Shown piece by piece: positions 38,801 to 49,454 of a DNA stretch of 64,000 nucleotides. Position 1 is the first letter of the stretch, and each line of letters begins with the position of its first letter. Both the position numbers and the translations under genes were made by a program. Location: NCBI RefSeq assembly GCF_047663525.1, contig NC_092600.1, positions 3,034,001-3,098,000 on the forward strand, given 5' to 3'. A model generated the notes under the pieces. That model was not told where the DNA came from. It made no database searches and was given only the letters and a program-made list of their open reading frames with translations. The stretch is from Anas platyrhynchos. Taxonomy: Eukaryota > Chordata > Aves > Anseriformes > Anatidae.

Positions 38801-40287
38801 TTAGGGAGCTCTTAACATAAATGACAGAACTATACCTCAGCCACCCATTCTCCAGCTGTCAGTGGAGAAGTTGAGTAGGGATGGTGCCTACCTTATGGAT
38901 GCTGGCTCTGTAAGTTGGGTGGTGGTGATTTAATTTTTTTTCCAAATTTATATTTACTTTGTGTTCCTTCTGAGAATTCAAAATGTGTAGAAGACTGATG
39001 AGGTGTAGCTTTGTTTTAGGTTATTCTTATTGCTGGTTATCTTTCAGGTAATGTTTCTGTGGATTGGGAAGAGCTGTGGGCAGAGCTTTATCAGCCAAGT
39101 CCTTGGAGTTCCAAATTACGGCTCAATACCACAGAACATGGTACGTGCTTGTTTTGTTGTATACCAATCGTACAGTGCAGCCAAAATGTTATCTTCATGG
39201 GAATTGAAATACTATATTGAAGTATTAGCCCTCTGGTTGCTATTTGCCGTAAATCCAGGTCCAAGGGAAACAAAATGTTATGTCTCTTGGAGTTTCTCTA
39301 GGCTGAACTTTAATCTGGATCTTCCCATTAAATCACAGTAGGACTAGGCTGGCAATGATTAAGTTTCTCAGAAGAGTGGGAGCACCCTGAGAATATCTGG
39401 GAATAGTAAGCACAGGGGATTAGTGGAAAACCTTCAGTTTCTGTGAAAAAAGCAGTACTGATCACAACTCAGCCATCACTATTCTGATAGTCAGTTGCCA
39501 GCACCTGTTCAGTGCATTTGATTGCTTCAAGCCCTTTAGAAGGAGACCACAGTAAAACTATTCATCACAGAATGCCTCCTCTGTCCAGGGTTTCTTTACA
39601 CCTGATTAGGATAGAGTTGAGTTATTTTGTTGTTAAGTGATCAATTTACTGCTGGTATTGTATACTGCTGTGTATTAATGATACTCTTTGCTTCTTAGAC
39701 ACATCTGCCAGAGCTTGAAACTGCAGAATCCATCAGAACAATAGCTTTCATTTCTTGGCTGAGAGAACAGAGACCTTTCTTTCCTATCCTATATATAATA
39801 AAGTAAGTGTTTTAACAGTCTTTGAGACCTTTTACAGTACATATTTGGATATCATATACTGTACTTTCTGAAGTCAAGTTCTATCAGTGGTGCATGTTGT
39901 GCCTAACAAGTTTGGCAGTAGATATGACTTGGTATGAATCATCTTTGATTTATAACTTTCACAGATTAACTTTTTTCTGTGACATTTAGCCTTTTTTTAA
40001 TGTCAGATGAAGTTAATAGTGATAAGAGTACTTGTTGGGATTAATCACAAGGGCTCTTTTCATAAGTCCTTGAGCTCTGAGCACATCTTGCACTTGATCT
40101 GTAACTTTCTGAATGCATTGGTGGATCTTGGTGAATATTTATTTCACTCAAATGTTTATTTTTGTTTTGAAGGGATGACAGCCCATTGAAATCAAGTTTT
40201 CTGCAAAATATGATTGAAGACAGAACAGAATCAGCCTTATCATACTATGAGTTCCTCCTTCATATACAGCAGCAAGTGAATAAATGA
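20876..40287 (+). CDS. SEC24A: SEC24A, COPII cargo-adaptor subunit (complete, 23 exons)
   Basis: Exons: 20876-20945, 24910-25422, 26582-26746, 27942-28019, 28331-28497, 29100-29272, 30753-30855, 31662-31788, 32082-32191, 32584-32696, 33596-33714, 34361-34416, 34739-34945, 35268-35388, 35941-36099, 36603-36776, 37244-37354, 37742-37917, 38066-38203, 38805-38909, 39048-39140, 39699-39802, 40173-40287. The sum is 3297 nt, 1098 aa, close to human (about 1093). Residues 1 to about 375 are a Pro/Ser/Gln-rich disordered region that diverges strongly from mammals. A zinc finger follows with C436, C439, C457 and C460, then the trunk (from about 503, VYLFVFDVSHNA), beta-sandwich, helical and gelsolin-like domains, ending LLHIQQQVNK. 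SEC24 pairs with SEC23 on SAR1-GTP at ER exit sites and reads ER-export signals. It is SEC24A rather than SEC24B, from near identity with human SEC24A from about residue 380 on. Donors after exons 13 (GTTAGA) and 15 (GTTTGA) are weak. The start ATG was chosen because it opens the frame spliced to exon 2 and matches the family N-terminus. Confidence 0.97.
20946..24909 (+). other. SEC24A: SEC24A intron 1
   Basis: A 4-kb first intron, donor GTGAGC, acceptor CTCTTAG. Its first few hundred bases continue the CpG island. The rest shows no recognised gene, RNA or well-preserved repeat; overlapping open frames on both strands around 21800-22720 reflect GC content only. Confidence 0.85.
34470..34501. 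repeat. TA-rich simple repeat in SEC24A intron 12
   Basis: Alternating TA/AT text between exons 12 and 13. It is a simple repeat with no sign of function. Confidence 0.85.
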
Positions 40288-43212
40288 AACGCTAGCCTTT
40301 GGCTCACTTCTTTAAGGAAAGATTTTGCAGTAAAGAACACTTGTGCTTATAATATCCTCATTAAATCTGTGGCCTGAGGCAGTCGATGAGAAGTTCTCAC
40401 TGTGATTTCAACGAACTAAAGCAAATAAAGGACCACATCTGAGAATCAAACGTGCAACTATACATTATACCTTAAAAATCAAACTATCGGAACTGGTTGA
40501 GCACCTTTATTTTGCTGCAAATCATGTTTTTACTGTAAGTAGTTGCAGCATGAAGTACATTTACAAAGGCAATACTGAAAAGGTGAAATACATTTTGTAA
40601 AATAAAGAGTTCTTTGTTGTTCAAAATGTATATTTCCGTAACTCTTTGCATTTTATTTTTTTGCTGCTAGATATAAAAACCTCACAATACTGATCATGAT
40701 TTGCAGGGAAATTCTTTGTAAGTGCATCCAGTGATCAAAGCATCTCAATGTTCAACTTAAAAATGCTTAAAGTAGCAATGAAACAACTGTTCATTGTGAA
40801 ACGAACAAATAATTTATGGAACTTAGAATCCAGTGTTTGGAATGGATTATGGCTAATAGGATTCAAGGTAAGCTTAACATGGACAAGATGGCTTAATATT
40901 TGAAAGCTTTTAATAAGTCAGTATTCAATTTAAAAAAAAAAAAATAGTGGGGAGGAGTGAGCCCTATATGGGATACATTAAAGTCAGTGGCTGAGTCAGC
41001 AGCAAAAATAGACTTACGTAGATGGCAAGCTTCGTTTTTCTTCAGTAAAATTTTTCTTCTTACTTTCAGCCTGTGAATGGTATGGGAGGGGAATGGCAAG
41101 TAAGGTTATCCCAGGATAAATGTTTAGTAGACTTTGGGCTCTTGTTTACATAGCTGAATGTTAAGCCCCTGAAATTTAGTGTGCTTACAAAGTGCGTTTG
41201 TGTGATGGCACTTCAAACCTAGTGGTTTGAGACCACATTCAATATTCTGACACTAAAATTGGAAGATAAATTATTTTTCCAAAGACAAAAACATTATTTT
41301 GTATTTAAAGATTTTTTTATGGTTCGAGACATACTTGAAGTTCTCCAAGATTTCTTTACTGCAGCTGCCTAATGAGCCTAGGTCCAAAGCCAGTGTGCAC
41401 CAAATGAAAGCTTTAAATGTACTCTCAGATCCCTGCCAGAGCTACAGACGGAAGTTGGCCTTGGACTTGAAGTGAAAATTTATATACAAGAATATTTAGA
41501 TAATTTTATAAAAGTGTATCAGTGATCTCCAAAAGAGTTATCAATAGCTAGCATCATGAAAAGTATTTAAGTTGCTGTGCCTGTATGCCCATGAAAGACG
41601 CTTGTATGGAAGAATCTTGTTTTAGCTTTTTGTCTAATGGTGATATAGTTCTTGCAAAATCTACTTCTTGGGGCAAGTGAAGTGTACAGGTAAAACATTT
41701 ATAAAAGTGGTCAAGCACATACTGTGACTAGGCTAGTTAGCTTACAGTTGGCGATAGAAATGTCAAAGGACATTGTAGGGTAATCATTTGCTACCGTTAC
41801 AGGCTGTAGCTACACTTGATTGTCAGGAGTTGCCTTACTTCAAGGGAGGAGTTTCTTTGGAGGAATTGGTCTTTTCACTTGAGCACAAGAAGGTAAAGTT
41901 CAGAGAATGTCTAAAATAGTGTGAAAAGACTATTGTAGAACCAATTTAAGCTTCCCTGTTTGCTGTATCTGTAGCAAACAGGAGTATATTTACTTGAACA
42001 GCTTTTCAGAAAATTGCACAGTTTCTAGTCAGAATGGAGAGATGGGTTTGTTTCTTTTAAGTTTTTTGGCAGTATGATCTTTTTTTTTCTTTTCCCTGGG
42101 AGAAGGGGTCTCTTCATTTAAATGGAAGCTACGCACTTGCATAGTTTATCACTTAAAACTTGCATTTTGGGTATGTTATTGCTCAGATGCTGAAAGTCAT
42201 CCTTGCATCTACCAGCCTACCCCAAGTCTGTTTCTTACTCTGACTGTATTTTGCTATAATAATCCTGTAATTTTTTTAAAGAACATAAATGTTGGAGATG
42301 ACTTCATTACTTTATGTACACCAGACTAATGGCTAAAGATATCAGTGTTTGTGGCAATTAACTTTTAATTAGGGTCCCTAAGTTTTACAGAGCAAAATGG
42401 TATAAACAAGAATCAGATGAACCCTCTTGGAGTGGATCACTTGTTTTCATCTTGGAAGAAATTCTGTATTGAACTTTGTTAGTTTATTCCCTCGCAGTGG
42501 GAAAAGCCTGCTGTATTGTAAGGGCAATACAGGACAGATGAACTCACAAGCTACCTATGATGTGTCATTTTAACCTACCGTTGGAAAACAAGGACACTGA
42601 AGATGAACTGCAAAAACAGGCAGGAGTGGCTCTGGTACTTAGATCTCAGCAAGACAACTCTACCACTGCAAATGTATTCTATTTTTCTAGTTGAGGACTT
42701 TTTTTAAACTTATTTCTGTATTTGACACATTAGTGTTCGGCCAACATTGTTACCATCCATTTTACTTTGCTTTCATTATTGTTTTTAATTTAATATATTT
42801 GAGTCTAAGTCCACATAGATTGTTTTGCAATAACTAGAATGATTCACTTTTATTTAGATCTAATTTCTTAACAGAATTTAATCAAAGATGCAAAATGGCT
42901 ATTAAGTAAGGGACCATTAAATGTGATTTTAAGCTTCTGTTTACTATTATGGATGTAATCCTTACAGTAAATTTAATTTTGTAAAGTAGTGTATAATATT
43001 GTAATATTAAATCTTTGCTTTCTGAACTAGGACATTTGATCTTCAGTATGAAGTTATAAATCTTCCCCATTTTGAATTTGAGACAGGATTTACTTGTCCT
43101 CCTTTTTACAGTTTGTAATTTTCACTGTTTTATTCCTGTAAAAAGTCATTTGTAACACATGCAAATGCTTATTTTATCTGTGCTAATTTATCAGATTTGG
43201 CTACTCAATAAA
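40288..43212 (+). other. SEC24A: SEC24A 3' UTR, alternative polyadenylation sites
   Basis: Noncoding DNA after the TGA (40285-40287). A good AATAAA is at 40601-40606, followed by a TTCTTTGTTGTT-like GT-rich stretch, giving a 3' UTR of about 0.3 kb. Another AATAAA at 43207-43212 could end a long form of about 2.9 kb; human SEC24A also has a long 3' UTR as far as I recall. The sequence between them is AT-rich with no coding exon. Signal positions are seen; usage is inferred. Confidence 0.55.
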
Positions 43213-44950
43213 ATTAATTGAAAGAACTCATGTAAGTCCATCAGTCCTTTCTTATAAAAATACTGTATTTGATCAATCAAGATAAATAGCATGTATTAGC
43301 AAGAGATAAATTATACTTTAGCTAAAACTTTAACATTAGTGATACAGACTGAGAGGGAACTTTTAGGAGAATTAGTTTCAGTTGAATAAAACTTTCCTTC
43401 TGTCATTGGCGTTTTTTTGTCCTCCCAGAGCATCTCTGTCAGTCAGCATTATTGTTTAGTACTATCTTGGGGTTTGTTATTCCAGTAAGCCCACATCTGT
43501 ACCGTACTCCAGCATATTTGTACCCTGCCATCTGGCTGGAAGTTGGTCTCAAGCCAGTGACATTGATGGTTGGAATTTAGCCTGCCTTCAGCAGTGTTCC
43601 CAAGATGGTGATTAATTTTATTATAGGTAATCTTATCTCTTCATTTAATGTCCTCTTTCAACACCTTTTTGTAAGAGTCATTCCATCTTATGCTTGCCAA
43701 TTTTTTTTATGAGCTCTCATCACTGCTTCTGGTTCATCATATGTAAGGTAATGCACAAGCCTGGCTCTTTGACCTCTGACTTAAATTTTTGAATACAGAG
43801 TTCTATCATTCTCTAAATCACTTAGTATCTTAGATATGTTACTGATTGGACTTGTCAGCACTACATTTTCCCCAATGAATGCAACTGTCCTTGTCCTGCT
43901 GCTGAATTCAATGCTCCAGCTGTGGCTCAGTGTCCAGCTCCCAGCTGCTGGTCTTTGGAAGTGCAAGTACAGCATCTTGAAGATGAGTCCTGCTTCTGGT
44001 TGGAGTCCCTGTGTTACAGTCCCTGGGAGCTAAGGAGTGTAAAATCTTTCAGGGATGGTGAAGGTAATTGTATTGATAGAAAGAATCCATGCTACTGCCT
44101 TCATTTGGTTTGACTTTCAGGTACTTCTGACGATGCTATGCATGCTTGCTATTTGAATGTTCAGCTACGAGCGAAGAAACTGTGGCCCAGTTTTATCACT
44201 TTGTCACACAAGTAGAGGTGTGATGGACTTTTTATTGTACATAAAAATAACAATTGTACCTGACTAGAAGGATCTGAAGATGTTCCATGTTTTATAATTT
44301 TATGGTAATTCTGGAATCCTAGGGAGATCCACGTTGCCTTGTGTTTGTCTGTGCTTTGTGTATTCGATCCCTTCAGCTGCTGATTGTGTTAACAGCGCAA
44401 TATTCCCAGATACATCCCCTGGGTATATGATTTGGGCAGCTTCCTGTGCTGTTAAACAGTCTCCTACGTGGAATTTTCCTACATTGTGTATTCCTTTCAT
44501 GTAAATGTGAGCACTTATTTCCTGGCACTACAATAAACGGTCTTCTTTTTTCTTGTTTAGTGTTCCCAGAAATTCTAAATTCAGATACACAGCACTACTA
44601 GCAGCTTTTTCAATAGAAAACCTGAAAAAAATAGTGAGCTACACCTAAATGCACAAAGCTGTTCTGTGTGAGGAATGCTGGAGAGCGAGGGTGAAAGGCT
44701 GGCTTTGGTGTTCTGGTTTAAAACATTGTGCTGAAAGTCACACAGCGGCCTGAAAATTGGTGTTAACGCTTCTCTGACCTCAGCTTAGTGAATGTGCTGC
44801 TTTTGAACAAGGATGATGTGAACTTAGTTCTTTCACTGCCAATTCCTGAGTGTTAGGTGACTACTTTGGTTAGAAGCGCTTATGCTCAGTTATACAGCAA
44901 ATGCTTTTATCTCTGTGAGGAACACGTCACGCATGTTTCTATATTGCACT
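43213..44950. other. SEC24A-CAMLG intergenic region
   Basis: No gene is recognised. A further AATAAA lies at 44532-44537 on the plus strand. The frames here are short and unsupported. The last few hundred bases lead into the CAMLG CpG island. Confidence 0.5.
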
Positions 44951-44999
44951 GTTGAGCAGATATTCCTCACGGAACGCAAAATGGCTTTGCCAGCTCGCC

Positions 45000-45660
45000 T
45001 GAAACCAAGGCGTGAGGCAAATTCGGGGCAGGGGCCTGCCCGCGTCCCCCTGTGAGGCCGCCCAGGGCTGCTGTGAGGCGCGGCGCGCTCAGGCCGCCCG
45101 CAGCCATCTCTGCCCTCTCCCTTCCCGCCTGCCTCCCGCCGCGACGCCATTTCCGAGGCGGGCGCCGCCATCTTGGCTGCGGGCACTGCGCCCGGCGAGG
45201 CGCCGTCGAGACACCACAAAGGCCGGGTTCGTCCCCGTTCCCCTTGCCCTTTCCCGACATGGCGCCGCCGGCTTCGGCACCTGGAAGCGGGCGCGGCGCC
45301 TGCGCGCTGAGGCGGGGCGGCCCCATTGTGAGGCGCTGAGGGGATGGAGGAGGACGGCGGCGGGGCGGCGGCGGCGGCCACCCCGGGGGTCCCCTCGGGG
45401 CTCTCGGCCTCGCAGCGCCGGGCCGAGCTGCGGCGGAGGAAGCTCCTGATGAACTCGGAGGAGCGCATCAACCGCATCATGGGCTTCCACCGGCCCGCCG
45501 CCAAGGGTGAGCCGGGCGCCGCCGCCGCCGCCTTGAGGTGTGGGGGGGCCGTTGGGCCGGGCGGCGCTGAGGGGAGCGCGGAGCCCCCGCTCCTCCCAGC
45601 GGGGAAACGCGGGTTTGGCCCCAAATCCGCAGGGATGAGGCCCTCCGGCCTCTGGGTTTT
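45000..45660 (+). promoter_or_regulatory. CAMLG: CAMLG CpG island, promoter and 5' UTR
   Basis: Dense CpG DNA around the CAMLG start. A textbook YY1 site GCCGCCATCTTGGC lies at 45164-45177, with related GCCATTTCC at 45146-45154 and an inverted AAAATGGC at 44979-44986. No TATA box is seen. The island continues through exon 1 into intron 1. The transcription start is probably within the last 100-180 bp before the ATG at 45344, which is inference. A 26-codon upstream frame occupies 45259-45339. Confidence 0.7.
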
Positions 45661-48600
45661 CCCTAGCGAGCTGTCAGTGCCCTGCGGGGAGGTTTCCGTA
45701 GCTGGAGGAGGGGTGCCCGCGTGTTCAGGCTGTCACTGCAAGGTCTGGTGGCAGTGTGTGCACGGAGCAGTTGTCTGACATTTGGATATCAATCGGTCAC
45801 TCGGTGTCTGTGGTGGGCGTGCAGGTGTCTGGCAGATGCACAGACAGGTCGTTTATAAACGTATGTACGCACTTTAAGGGAGCTGACTGTCAGACTTCCC
45901 ATCTTTCAGTTTACAAAGGTGGCCGTAAGCTATGAATCAAACTGCCTTAGTACTGAAAAATACTCTTTGAATACTCTTTCAGTGTTGGTTCACCCTCTGT
46001 AGCAGGACCAGAACTGTTCTGCATGCCTCTCGACTTGGTTTGTGTTTGCTGTCATCACCGCTGTCGCTGTAACATCTTCTCAGGTTTAATACAGACCAAG
46101 TTTTTGCTGCTTTGCTTTTGACAGGAGAGAAAAACAAGCCCAAGTACACTTCTGTTACCTGCTCATTTGTCAGTCTTCAGTCTTCTTCAAAACTTCAGTC
46201 TTCAGTGCTCTTTCTGTGCGATTCACTGTCTTTGAATCTCTGTATTTTTATGTTGCGCTGTGTATGTGGAATAACACCTTTCCTCATGTGCATACAGTGT
46301 TGTTGCTTAAGTCCATGCTTCCCTTTTTCTGCTGACTGACAGCTGCAGCTTCTGCTTGGTGTTGCATGCCTGTCGGTCTAGCATCAGCTCCCAGGAGTGC
46401 CCTACAGTGCAGAGCGTGTGGTACACGTAGGGGTCTCTGCAGGCTAGTGGAGAGAGCCAGGAGTGTGCTGAGTCCAGCTGTGCAAACGCATAACTTTGGT
46501 GAAGCTGATGAGAGTTTGCAGTCAGGCCCATGCTGTGCTCTTCCTTTTTCGTTATGATCTATGGCGTAATACAAGCCAGAGCGTAAATCTGTTCTGAATA
46601 GGTCGTTTCTCATCTGAGTCCATTTCTATATAAAACAGGCTTACTGGTATTCAGCTAATTCATCTGGGTTTGTGTTTAATAATTAGCACATTTAATAATC
46701 ACGAATCTGTGTTTTCACTTCAGAAGTGGAGACCTCAGCCCTGGACCTCAATCCGGCATGGCTAAAGTGTTTTCTAAGTCACCAGTGTGCATAACTCTGT
46801 ATTTTTGTTTCTCTTCCTTAGATGATGACAGTCACGGAGAATCAAAACTGCAACATGAACAAGATAAATCAAATTCCCTTCCTGTTCCTTCAGTTTCAAA
46901 GCGAATTGTGCTGGGTGATTCTGTCTGCAATATGGCCGGACCAGCTGACCACGCAGGCAGCATGGTAGACCTCAAAGGGGATAAGGACTTGTTCAGTAAA
47001 ACCCCAGAGCTCCTCAATGAGGGCACAAGTGAGCTCCGTCACCGTACCAGAGGGGAGTTGCCGTCTGAAGCTGCACCACGGCCACCTAGACATGGATTAG
47101 AACAATACTTATCCAGATTTGATGAAGCTCTGAAGCTGAGGAACCAGCTGATGCATGAGAAGCCAAGCCAAGAGAATGGGAATGCGGTGGAGGAGTTTGA
47201 CTCTTTCCGCATTTTTAGATTAGTGGGCTGTGCTCTGCTTGCCATTGCAGTCAGGGCTTTTGTGTGCAAGTACTTGGTGAGTTCAGGGAAGCAAACAATC
47301 TCCTGTTCTTTTTGCTACTTTGCTGTAAACTTAGGACCCCACTCGTGAAATACTGTTTATCTAGGGCCAAGTGAATTGGGAACTTCAGGCACTCTACATT
47401 TCAAACAGATGTATAAAAGTGGGAAAAAAAAACAACAGGTTGAGATGATAACTGTGGCAAAATCTGTGTTATCTAGCACAGCTACTGGGTAAAAGCTGAG
47501 AGTTGCACACATTCAGTCCGTAGTGTTTGAGGAGCAGAAACACTGGCATAGTTGTTGCTGCTTCAGTCCCCTGCAAGTTTGAGTCAACTGCTCTTCTAGT
47601 TTGGAATTTACAAAGGAATAATAGAGTAAAAACTACAACAGTTGTAGCATGATAAGTACATCCTACTCATTTATCAACCTTTTGAGAAAAATAGTTCTTA
47701 AATAATCCAGGTATCTGCCCATACATCATAGAGAAGTATGTGGCTGGTACAGCCTGCCACCTTCTGGATCACTGGGCTCATTTTTACACAGGGCTCTGTG
47801 GTTGTGCAATTTCAAGTTTTTAGGCCCAAAGCAGTTAGGGTAGAACCATATTTTTCACTTGGCTGTTAAGGTGTTTAGTATTCAAGAATAGTGCTGTTGT
47901 TTTCCACAAAATACCTACCTAATATTAATTTATGATTGGAGAAGCATTAAATTCTTGTGTTTTCTTAGCTTTTCTTACCAATAAGATAATCTTCATGTAT
48001 TCTTTTCTGTTCCTCCAGTCAATATTTGCACCATTTCTTACTCTACAACTTGCTTACATGGGACTGTCCAAGTACTTTCCAAAGGTAAAATAACTTTTCA
48101 AAATCAGGTTAATGACAAATGTTTTTGGTTTAAACTTGTTCTTAGATTGTGTTGTTTTAGGACCAATGTGTGTGATACATTCTGCTGTTTTAAACTGTAG
48201 AATTAAGTTATCTAATGCTGATAGCTTAGCATCTGCTTTTTAAAAAGAATACTAGATTAGTTGTAGAAAATCAGAGTAAATCAGTGGTTGTTCTTTTGAA
48301 GTTATGTATATCATTGAAAACTGAACTTCATAGTAGTCATTCTAGGCTGCTGTGTGAAAACATAAAAAGGGAATTAGTCTTAGATTGGCACTAGCTCATT
48401 TGCTAGTTCTTTTTGGTCTCACTCCTGCTGGTTTTACTATCAGCTTTTCAGTTTCAGAAGTTAAAGTGATTCCTTCCCACAATTTGCTTTTTCTTCGGTT
48501 ATACCGAGATGAGTTTAATCAGCTTGCTCTCCTGAATTTTTCTTTCATGAAACCTAGAAAGATTCTCAAACGCTTAATTTAGATTGAATTAAATTAAGGT

Positions 48601-49454
48601 GTCCAGCAGGTATCATCAAATTACCAAAATGTTCAACCTCTGTGTTTTTTTTGCCTGTCAGGCTTCCTTGCATCCTCAGGATCCCTCATGTTATGGAGAG
48701 AAGAATGGCTTTCAAAAGGCTTTTGGGGCATTTCTGAGTTCAGAGGATAAAATTGCCAAAGGGAGTAATACTAAAATAGAAAGGAGCAGTTGCTTTTCAA
48801 TCCTACATCATTTTTTCTGTGTTGGAAAGCAACGGTATGTTTTGCCAAGTAGCGTGATGGGATTAGTCCTGTTCTGCCAGTGGAGGTGCCTGGCTTGGAT
48901 TCTTACACTCAGGTTGCCCTTGTCTGGGACTCTTCCCACACATGCAGAAGTTACTGCACAGCCCCACTTCACAGCCTGCTTGAAGTGGCAGTACGAAGTA
49001 GGCATAACAGCTGTGAGGAATTTTATCTGCTGTTAATCAGCCTCTCGCTCAGCCCCATCGGATCCATCACAACATGAATCTGTGGCTAGGATAAGTAAGG
49101 TGGTGTGAATCCTGCAGCATGTCTAGAGAGAATCAGTCCAACAGGCTGTTCTTACCGATGGATTTGGAATGTTCCTGGCTGTGTGAAACTGGCACATCTG
49201 TGGTATGTAAAACAGAACGGGATTATAACCGAAGAACTAACATGCTACTGTTTTTCTTTTAGAGTGAGAAGAAGGTGAAAACGACGGTATTAACTGCTGC
49301 TCTTTTACTGTCTGGAATCCCTGCAGAAGTGATCAGTCGCTCCATGGACACCTACAGCAAAATGGGAGATGTTTTCACAGACCTTTGTGTTTATTTCTTT
49401 ACTTTTATCTTTTGCCATGAACTTGCTCTGTTTTTTGGTTCTGAAGTACCCTGA
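45344..49454 (+). CDS. CAMLG: CAMLG (CAML/GET2), ER receptor for tail-anchored proteins (complete)
   Basis: Exons 45344-45506, 46822-47276, 48019-48084 and 49263-49454 sum to 876 nt, 291 aa (human 296). The N-terminus is cytosolic and carries the conserved basic helix [18 protein letters not shown] (25-42), the TRC40/GET3-binding element. The middle (about 55-165) is poorly conserved. [17 protein letters not shown] leads into hydrophobic segments at about 185-206, 207-226, 237-252 and 265-286, ending GSEVP. Exons 3 and 4 cover most of the membrane region. CAMLG pairs with WRB (GET1) to take tail-anchored proteins from TRC40 and insert them into the ER; it was first described as a calcium-modulating cyclophilin ligand. 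All junctions are GT-AG and phases close. The C-terminal LALFF differs from human LLDYW as I recall it. Confidence 0.96.

Noticed and set aside
44890-45624. 244-codon open frame on the minus strand across the CAMLG promoter and exon 1
   Set aside because: It is antisense to a confirmed exon and CpG island, is Ala/Gly/Pro/Arg-rich as expected from GC content, matches no family, and open frames exist in several phases there.
46758-46821. Upstream extension of the CAMLG exon 2 frame to an in-frame ATG at 46758
   Set aside because: A clear CTTCCTTAG acceptor precedes 46822, and exon 1 supplies the conserved GET3-binding N-terminus, so the extension is intron.
48599-49036. 145-codon frame in CAMLG intron 3
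   Set aside because: CAMLG exons 3 and 4 join in frame without it, and the translation has no recognisable domain.
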